NCBI RefSeq assembly: GCF_017255015.1
Contig: NZ_JAFKCS010000013.1
Coordinates: forward strand, 50,533 to 114,532
Reading direction: 5' to 3'
From: Bowmanella yangjiangensis
GTDB lineage: Bacteria; Pseudomonadota; Gammaproteobacteria; Enterobacterales; Alteromonadaceae
DNA length: 64,000 nt
Under the pieces are notes generated by a model, which was given only the letters and a program-made list of their open reading frames with translations, was not told the origin of the DNA and made no database searches. Below are positions 58,407 to 64,000 of the stretch, in pieces. The first letter of the stretch is position 1; each line of letters starts with the position of its first letter. The translations under genes were made by a program, and so were the position numbers.

Positions 58407-59432
58407 CTATAAATACTGGGTTAATGAAGTGCTGGCTCTGCTAACCTTGACCACTGCAAGAACACCATTTAGCAGTGTCATATTGGGTGGCAGATGACCT
58501 ATATCAGCATCATAAATCACCGGAAATGGCGCGTCGGCAAATAGCTGTGTCAGTATTTGCTGGTCATTGAATGTTGGGTCATGACTTGGAGCGGCATTGC
58601 GGCCGATTAGCAGTCCATTGAGATGTCTAAAGAAGCCTCGGTATTTCAACCCCTGCAAGGCGCGAAACATAGCTGGTGGGCTTAGCTCAGCATTTTCCAG
58701 ATAGAGAATCATGCCCTGGCCTTGCGACCGCTGTTCAAACCTATTTATGTCAAAATATTCGGTACCGGCAAGGTGGATGAGGATATCCAGGCAACCACCA
58801 AATAAGTGACCGCGACATTCCACTTCATCTGCCTGACCTAAAATCTTCCACTGGCTCTTTGGCCCTAGCTGCAGTCCCTGCTCAGGATATTCAATAAAAC
58901 TCACGCCATGCTGTTGATAATGGCTGGATGCATGCTGAGTAAAGGACTGGCCTGATGCTAAGCTAAGCGGCATTAATGCTGAGGCGGTTAGCGGCTCGCT
59001 TTCTGACGGTACCATCTGCATCAGATTAGTCGTGTGGGCAGTGCACCAACCTAATTTGCTCGTCAGGGCGTTTAACAAGGTACTGATATCTGAATGGCCG
59101 ACCAGCCATTTAGGACGAACTGTGGCCAGTTGGTTGTAATCAAGGGCGTCTAATAGATCCATACCAATCTCGCCACCCCAGGGGGGCAAAATGGCGTCAA
59201 CTTGTGGATCCAGCAAAAAGTCCATGAGTTCTTTTGTTCTGTGCGCCTTACTGGCGCTGACATGCTGATGATTGGCGCGTAGGCATTGTCCTTCAATGAC
59301 GTGATAGCCTTGATTACGTAGATGCGCTAAAACCACGTCTAAACGGGGATGCATTGCTTGCGGCACGCCGGAAGAGGGGGCAGTAATGGCAACGGTATCG
59401 CCTTTCTTAAGCGGCTTTGGGATGTGAAACAT
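58407..59432 (-). CDS. S66-family peptidase (LD-carboxypeptidase, MccF-like branch)
   Basis: A 341-residue S66 serine peptidase. The nucleophile Ser is in WLVGHSDISTLLNAL, preceded by AILPPWGGEIGMDLLDALDY. A Glu in LYLENAELSPP and a His in IGHLPPNMTLLNG complete the triad. The length and the RTKELMDFLLDP segment are closer to MccF (microcin C7 self-immunity) than to short LdcA. The role could be murein recycling or hydrolysis of toxic peptide-nucleotides; sequence alone does not decide. It is 5 bp downstream of an unknown gene in a tight operon. Confidence 0.87.
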   Translation of the reverse strand: MFHIPKPLKKGDTVAITAPSSGVPQAMHPRLDVVLAHLRNQGYHVIEGQCLRANHQHVSASKAHRTKELMDFLLDPQVDAILPPWGGEIGMDLLDALDYNQLATVRPKWLVGHSDISTLLNALTSKLGWCTAHTTNLMQMVPSESEPLTASALMPLSLASGQSFTQHASSHYQQHGVSFIEYPEQGLQLGPKSQWKILGQADEVECRGHLFGGCLDILIHLAGTEYFDINRFEQRSQGQGMILYLENAELSPPAMFRALQGLKYRGFFRHLNGLLIGRNAAPSHDPTFNDQQILTQLFADAPFPVIYDADIGHLPPNMTLLNGVLAVVKVSRASTSLTQYL

Positions 59433-59437
59433 ACAGG

Positions 59438-59833
59438 TTAACCTAACAGGGTTTGGATACTGGTTTGGCCCAGCGCATCGGCCAATAGTGCTTGCTGACG
59501 CTCTTCTTCTGTCAGTATTCCTACCAGCGGAGTTTGGCGGCGCAACTTGCGCATACGGGGGCTGTCTTCCAATAATGCCTCATACATTTGTTGTGGCGCA
59601 TCAGTTAAGTGCTCTAGAGCACAGTACCAGGTCAAATAGGCACCATGACCGAGCCGTCCTTGCTCTTTTCGGCTTTCCAAGGTGCTGAATACATTTTCAA
59701 CCAGGATAGGGTGCTGGCAAAGCTTATCTAGCATGGCTCTATGCAGAATAAGAATCTGCCGGTCGATGTTTTCATCCTTAATGCCGGTTTTCTTAATTTG
59801 ATAAGGGCGGTCTTTTTTATGGTGGCTGCGCAT
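59438..59833 (-). CDS. Hypothetical protein in Atm1-type operon
   Basis: I do not recognise this 131-residue protein. It begins RSHHKKDRPYQIKKTGIKDE and is largely helical by composition, basic at the N-terminus, with no signal peptide or membrane helix. WYCALEHLTDAPQQMYEALLED and VGILTEEERQQALLADALG look like packed helices (parts cited). It is placed 4 bp after the DUF3820 gene and 5 bp before the S66 peptidase, so it is clearly expressed with them. It could be a small cytoplasmic regulator or adaptor; that is speculation. Confidence 0.75.
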   Translation of the reverse strand: MRSHHKKDRPYQIKKTGIKDENIDRQILILHRAMLDKLCQHPILVENVFSTLESRKEQGRLGHGAYLTWYCALEHLTDAPQQMYEALLEDSPRMRKLRRQTPLVGILTEEERQQALLADALGQTSIQTLLG

Positions 59834-59837
59834 ATTG

Positions 59838-60050
59838 TTACCTTAATAAAGGTCTTAGCATTTGCTCTAAGCCATTAACCTTAATTTCATGCACTAATGC
59901 GAGTTGTTCTCCGAGTTTGCCAGCAGGAAATCCCTGTTGGGCAAACCACACCAGATAGGGTTCAGGCAATTCCAACAGTTTGCGACCGGCATATTTGCCA
60001 AAGGGCATGGTTTGGTTAATGGCGTCCAGCATCAGCTGTTGCTCATTCAT
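59838..60050 (-). CDS. DUF3820 family protein
   Basis: A 70-residue protein with the DUF3820 pattern MPFGKYAGRKLLELPEPYLVWFAQ ending in a short helical tail (motif partly cited). The family is annotated as a putative quorum-sensing-regulated virulence factor, which I regard as a name rather than a function. The PFGKYAGR piece resembles small DNA-repair-associated domains. It overlaps the ABC exporter stop by 4 bp (ATGA), so it is translationally coupled to it. Confidence 0.85.
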   Translation of the reverse strand: MNEQQLMLDAINQTMPFGKYAGRKLLELPEPYLVWFAQQGFPAGKLGEQLALVHEIKVNGLEQMLRPLLR

Positions 60051-61837
60051 TCGTTAGCCTCCTGCTGCTGGTGTTGCCAGAGTCTGGCGTAGTAGCCATT
60101 GTCTGCGAGCAACTCGCTGTGCTGACCTTGCTCAACAATGCGGCCCTGATGCATAACCAGGATATTGTCAGCATCAACTATGGTGGATAAGCGATGGGCA
60201 ATCACCAGGCTGGTGTGGCCTTGGGCTACTTCGCGCAGCGCCGCGAGTATGGCTCCCTCGGATTGACTGTCCAGCGATGATGTCGCTTCGTCAAATAACA
60301 AAATAGGCGGACGTTTGAGGATAACCCTGGCGATAGCAACCCGCTGCTTTTCGCCTCCGGATAATTTCAGCCCTCGTTCGCCCACCATAGTTTGATATCC
60401 ATCTGGCAGTGATTCTACGAAATGTTCCAAGTGCGCCAAGCGAATGGCTTGTTTGACTTCCTCTTCGCTGGCATCGGGTCTGGCGTAGTGCACGTTTTCG
60501 TAGAGGGTGTCATTAAACAGTACGGTATCCTGCGGGACGATACCAATGGCTTTGCGTAACGATGATTGGCTAACCTTTCTGATATCCTGACCGTCGATAA
60601 AAATGCCGCCGTCGGAAACATCGTAAAATCTAAACAACAACTTAACCAGGGTTGACTTACCTGCTCCCGACTCGCCGACTACGGCAACCCGTTGACCGGG
60701 TTCAACGTTGAAATTGACGCCGCGTAAGATAGGGCGGTCATGTCGATAATGGAAGCTGACATCTTTAAATTCTATTTTCCCCTTGCTTATGTGTAGCGAA
60801 GTGCTGTTATTGGCATCACTGATAGCGGGGACTTTATCCAGCAACTTGAACAGATTCTCAATATTAGCCAGTGCACCACGGATTTCGCGGTATACAAAGC
60901 CAAGGAAGTTCAGCGGCATAAAAACTTGCATGGTGAAGGCGTTAATAAGGACAAAATCACCTAAAGTCATTTTACCTGCGGCTACCTGGTTGGCGGCCAT
61001 CCACATCATGGCCGTCATGGCTGCAGCGATTACAAAGGCTTGCCCACCATTTAATACAAAAAGTGACAAACGGTTTTTACGCCGGGCTTGCTCCCAGTCG
61101 GCTAAATCCTGGTCGTAACGTTTGGCTTCATAATCTTCGTTATTAAAATATTTAACGGTTTCGTAGTTCAGCAGGCTATCTATGGCTCTTGAATTGGTGG
61201 AGGAATCGGCCAGATTCACTTCTCGTACATAGCGGGTGCGCCAATGGGTGGCTTTCACCGAAAACCATACATAAGCAAATACAGACAGCATAATCACCAC
61301 AGCAAAGCCAACGCCATAGTTGTGCAGCAACAGCCCGGCCACCAGGCTGATTTCCAGCAGTGTTGGGACTATATTGAACACCATAAAACGCATCAGAAAA
61401 CCGATACCCGTGGTGCCGCGCTCAATATCCCGCGACAGGCCGCCGGTCTGGCGATTCAGGTGAAAATCCAGGTCCAGTCGGTGTAAATGTTCAAAAACTT
61501 TAAGGCCTAGACGACGCATGGCACGCTCGGTAACTCTGCCAAACAAGGTGTCGCGGATTTCACCCGCTAACACGCTGAATAGCCTAAGCAAACCATAGGC
61601 AACTATGAGTGCAATGGGTACTGCAACTAAAGCCACCTCTGGCGTTGAGACATTTAGATCATCTACCACGTGCTTAAGTACAAAAGGCATGCCGACACTG
61701 GCAAGCTTGGCACCGACCAGACATAGCAGTGCCAATAAAACCCGGGATTTGAACTCTCTGAGGTAAGGGAGGAGCTGCCAAAAAACTGACCAGTTGACCT
61801 GTTGATCCTCATCTATGGGAAATTTACTGCGGCGCAT
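60047..61837 (-). CDS. Atm1-family ABC exporter (fused membrane and ATPase domains)
   Basis: A 596-residue half-transporter that should work as a homodimer. A six-helix ABC membrane domain (~20-320) is followed by the ATPase (~350-590): Walker A GESGAGKST, Q-loop GIVPQDTVLFND, signature LSGGEKQRVAIARVIL, Walker B ILLFDEATSSLD and the H-loop VIAHRLSTI. The RETGG-like piece LNRQTGGLSRDIERGTTG and the layout match the Atm1/ABCB7 group, which exports glutathione-linked thiols, persulfides or metal complexes. The glutathione genes grxD and gloA elsewhere in the window fit this only loosely. Confidence 0.9.
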   Translation of the reverse strand: MRRSKFPIDEDQQVNWSVFWQLLPYLREFKSRVLLALLCLVGAKLASVGMPFVLKHVVDDLNVSTPEVALVAVPIALIVAYGLLRLFSVLAGEIRDTLFGRVTERAMRRLGLKVFEHLHRLDLDFHLNRQTGGLSRDIERGTTGIGFLMRFMVFNIVPTLLEISLVAGLLLHNYGVGFAVVIMLSVFAYVWFSVKATHWRTRYVREVNLADSSTNSRAIDSLLNYETVKYFNNEDYEAKRYDQDLADWEQARRKNRLSLFVLNGGQAFVIAAAMTAMMWMAANQVAAGKMTLGDFVLINAFTMQVFMPLNFLGFVYREIRGALANIENLFKLLDKVPAISDANNSTSLHISKGKIEFKDVSFHYRHDRPILRGVNFNVEPGQRVAVVGESGAGKSTLVKLLFRFYDVSDGGIFIDGQDIRKVSQSSLRKAIGIVPQDTVLFNDTLYENVHYARPDASEEEVKQAIRLAHLEHFVESLPDGYQTMVGERGLKLSGGEKQRVAIARVILKRPPILLFDEATSSLDSQSEGAILAALREVAQGHTSLVIAHRLSTIVDADNILVMHQGRIVEQGQHSELLADNGYYARLWQHQQQEANE

Positions 61838-61890
61838 GTTATTGAAATTGAGTAGTTAGGGGGCGGATTGTAACAACCGTCAGAAGAAAT

Positions 61891-63513
61891 CTATACCGCC
61901 TCTTGAAGAAAGCTCTTTACCTTCAGATAACGTTCTTCCTGCTCATCATTCAGTTTGCCGTTTTCAATTGTCAGGATGCAGCGCTCCACCATGCTGGCTG
62001 CACCTTCAGACAAGCCCTGCTCGCGTACTTTCATGGCAATTGCCTGTAGCAAGTTCAATGCAATAGATGGATTCTTGGGCATCAGGCTGTAAGCTTGACG
62101 AAAAGCTTTGAGCGCTTCTTCCAACTGACCGCTTTGATAAAAATCAACGGCGCTGTTGTTGAGCTCTTTAGGCGTTTGACGGATTTCTGCCTTCTCACGT
62201 TTTTCCTGCTGAATGTAATGCAGGAAAAGCTCGCCGTGCTCTGGCGTGAGTCGGCAGCGCCTCTCTATTTCGTCTAACACATTCTGGCAACGGTCATATA
62301 AGCCCAGCGTGTGAAATGCTTTAGCTTTGTCGAGCAAATCCTCTAAATCCTGGCTTTGGTTGGGTTCCTCGCTTAACTGTTCCACCAGTGCCCGGGCCCT
62401 TTCTTTCTCATCCTGTAGGTACAAAAGGCGGGCATTAACGACCTTTATCTGTTCCTGTAACTCCGATTTGGGGAAGGCTTGCTGAAACTGACGAATATAG
62501 TCGTTTGCCTGTTTTATCAGGTTGGATGTCTCTTGTTCATCGGCGGTCATCGCGAAATCAATGCCTGCTCTGGCTACATTGATATAGTTTTGCGGCATAT
62601 CGTGAATGGAATGCTTGGCAAATTTTACGATGCGCTTAGCAGCTTCAAATTGGGTCTCATAGTCATGGGTTAGACGGGATAAATTAATTGCTACCCGATG
62701 ACGGCGTAGGTTGCGGGGGGAAATTTCCGCAGCCATTAGTATCGCTTCTAAAGCAGATTCAAAATCCTGCAGCTTCACGTTCAAGCCGCAAAGTAAATCA
62801 TAGGCCACTAGCTGTGAGTCGGGTTTAAAGGCCAGTTGCAGGATCAGTTTTTCTGCTTCTTCATCTTCATCCAGCTTTATCAAAGCATTGACTAACCCGA
62901 GTCTTGCCCAGGTAAAGGGCTGTACATTGATCACTGCATGATAGAATTCTTTGGCTTCCCTGGCTTTGTCACAGGCGAGCAGCAGTTCACCTTTGGTCTT
63001 TAATGCCAGTGGAAAAAATTCAGCAAATTCCGGGCGGGTTAAAAACTCTTCAATGGCATCCAGAGCGTTTACAAAATCGTCCTTGTCCATCAGGCGGTAA
63101 ATCGGATTAAGCACTTTCTTGCGTTTTAAAACCCGGCTTAAACGTTTGTCCAGATCCTTAACGCTAAAGGGTTTGGCAAGAAAGTCATCAGGCTGGAGCT
63201 CTATAATACTATGCACCAGCTCAGAGTTTGTGTCGGCACTGATAAAGATAAAAGCGGTGGTAAGAGGCAAGGCGTGGCTGTTTTTAAGCTGGTCGTAAAG
63301 GTAATAACCGTCCTGATCTTTTTTCAGATTGTAGGAACAAACTATAAGGTCAAAATGTTCCTCTTCGATGATCTTCAATGCGGCATTAGCTTTATCCACA
63401 TAAGTAATGTCGCGAAAACCTAATTCCTCCAGTGAGTATTTGATATACCCCTGCGCCAGGACCTGCTCATCAATAATGAGTACCCGACAGGTTTTGGCCA
63501 GCTTCGCATCCAT
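61891..63513 (-). CDS. Receiver-TPR protein with missing phosphoacceptor Asp (VieB-like)
   Basis: A 540-residue protein: a receiver domain (~10-130) followed by tetratricopeptide-like helical repeats to the end. In the receiver the acid pair is D15/E16 (VLIIDEQ), the Ser/Thr is in FIFISADT and the Lys in FLAKPF. The phosphorylation position, however, is Ser60 (FDLIVCSYNL) instead of Asp. It is therefore probably a pseudo-receiver that works by protein contacts. The architecture resembles VieB of Vibrio cholerae. I chose ATG 63511-63513 (AGGG 5-6 bases upstream); ATG 63532-63534 would add seven residues. No kinase is adjacent. Confidence 0.85.
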   Translation of the reverse strand: MDAKLAKTCRVLIIDEQVLAQGYIKYSLEELGFRDITYVDKANAALKIIEEEHFDLIVCSYNLKKDQDGYYLYDQLKNSHALPLTTAFIFISADTNSELVHSIIELQPDDFLAKPFSVKDLDKRLSRVLKRKKVLNPIYRLMDKDDFVNALDAIEEFLTRPEFAEFFPLALKTKGELLLACDKAREAKEFYHAVINVQPFTWARLGLVNALIKLDEDEEAEKLILQLAFKPDSQLVAYDLLCGLNVKLQDFESALEAILMAAEISPRNLRRHRVAINLSRLTHDYETQFEAAKRIVKFAKHSIHDMPQNYINVARAGIDFAMTADEQETSNLIKQANDYIRQFQQAFPKSELQEQIKVVNARLLYLQDEKERARALVEQLSEEPNQSQDLEDLLDKAKAFHTLGLYDRCQNVLDEIERRCRLTPEHGELFLHYIQQEKREKAEIRQTPKELNNSAVDFYQSGQLEEALKAFRQAYSLMPKNPSIALNLLQAIAMKVREQGLSEGAASMVERCILTIENGKLNDEQEERYLKVKSFLQEAV

Positions 63514-63740
63514 AGAACCCTGCTCTTTTTTCATCACTTAGGCTTAGCTTATCGCATATTTTGCAGGATGCTTAAATGCTTTATCAGCTAAGCGACTTTG
63601 TTTGGTAAGGAAAAATAAGCGCGATATAGAGAATATTTTGGGGATAGGAATTGAAATAGCTGTGTATTCAAGCCTGGATAGCTAACTAAGAAAATTAAAA
63701 CAGCACAAATTCTATAACGTTATCTACATTTCGGATTATC

Positions 63741-64000
63741 GGTGATGCACGTTTTGGCAAAGGGAACGAGTGGTGCGTGCACCGTATCACTGAAGATAAG
63801 ATAAAGATTATGGTGGATGGTACTGGGTTGGAGCCGGTGATGCCCGTGTTGGTAAAGGGAACGGGTGGTGCTTGCACCGTATCACTGAAGATAAGATAAA
63901 GATTATGGTGGATGGTACTGGGTTGGAGCCGGTGATGCCCGTGTTGGTAAAGGGAACGGGTGGTGCTTGCACCGTATCACTGAAGATAAGATAAAGATTA
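63741..64000. repeat. 95-bp tandem repeat at the right edge (2.7 copies in window)
   Basis: Units start at 63741, 63836 and 63931, exactly 95 bp apart; the third is cut by the window edge. Copies 2 and 3 are identical over the 70 shared bases. Copy 1 differs from them at five positions in its first ~40 bases and is identical after that. Each unit contains TGGTGG followed later by GGGTTGGAGCC, vaguely like the 3' half of a tRNA gene read backwards, but no cloverleaf forms. The 227 bp before the repeat (63514-63740) show no gene. Confidence 0.92.

Noticed and set aside
63695..63877. 60-codon minus-strand frame across the 95-bp repeat
   Set aside because: It is made of repeat sequence, has no ribosome site, and similar frames arise around tRNA-like repeats.
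63741..64000. CRISPR array reading of the 95-bp repeats
   Set aside because: Units are contiguous and almost identical along their whole length, with no short repeat plus unique spacer pattern, and no cas genes are present.

Overview
This window is a 64 kb chromosomal segment from a gammaproteobacterium. It is most likely an Alteromonadales (Alteromonadaceae-like) marine or aquatic heterotroph. The pointers are a complete rnfABCDGE-nth cluster, NhaB next to FadR, RNase T next to the sodium-motor protein MotY, an Atm1-type ABC exporter, a PEP-CTERM protein, two large TonB-dependent receptors, and a beta-glucan locus with a GH3 enzyme under a LytS/LytTR two-component pair. The taxon is an inference from gene content; no rRNA gene is present.

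Layout, left to right. 1-6908 (minus): the histidine operon hisG-D-C-B-H-A-F-I, with hisI cut by the window edge, preceded by a His-rich leader peptide and an attenuator. 7.1-11.3 kb: a small hypothetical gene, dsbB, nhaB and divergent fadR, then sodB. 11.5-14.5 kb: an iron and redox block with grxD, bfr, bfd (Fur box), a 2-Cys peroxiredoxin and a tandem universal stress protein. 14.6-17.7 kb: rnt, motY, glpQ, gloA. 18.2-25.7 kb: an accessory beta-glucan locus with a TonB-dependent receptor, a collapsed GH16 gene, a GH3 beta-glucosidase, a sensor kinase and a LytTR regulator. 25.9-32.5 kb: nth and rnfEGDCBA. 32.7-32.8 kb: two identical tRNA-Asn genes. 32.9-33.7 kb: a gene-free stretch holding a facing pair of DnaA boxes. 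33.7-39.6 kb: a MATE pump coupled to uvrB, a LysR regulator, queC and queE. 39.6-41.0 kb: a periplasmic binding-protein-like gene and an IS4-family transposase remnant. 41.0-51.8 kb (minus): the cell-envelope cluster leuS-lptE-holA-nadD-rsfS-rlmH-mrdA-rodA-rlpA-dacA. 52.0-57.5 kb: a YbeL-like zinc-ribbon protein, a FecA-like receptor (Fur box), and a DUF3299 protein divergent from an ABC ATPase/FtsX-type permease pair across a strong Zur box. 57.6-63.5 kb: a PEP-CTERM protein, an operon of an Atm1-type exporter, a DUF3820 protein, an unknown protein and an S66 peptidase, then a receiver-TPR protein without its phosphoacceptor Asp. 63.7-64.0 kb: a 95-bp tandem repeat running off the edge.

Most of the window is ordinary core genome. 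The observations most worth following are these: a bacterioferritin with three of six ferroxidase ligands replaced; the GH16 pseudogene inside an otherwise intact beta-glucan locus; the Zur-box-controlled ABC module with a His/Asp-rich permease loop; the DnaA-box pair upstream of the MATE-uvrB operon; the expanded repeat tail of RnfC; the pseudo-receiver protein; the IS4 remnant missing its catalytic segment; and the 7-bp and 95-bp tandem repeats. I did not find a convincing, wholly undescribed multi-gene system (no CRISPR array, prophage, defence island or biosynthetic cluster).
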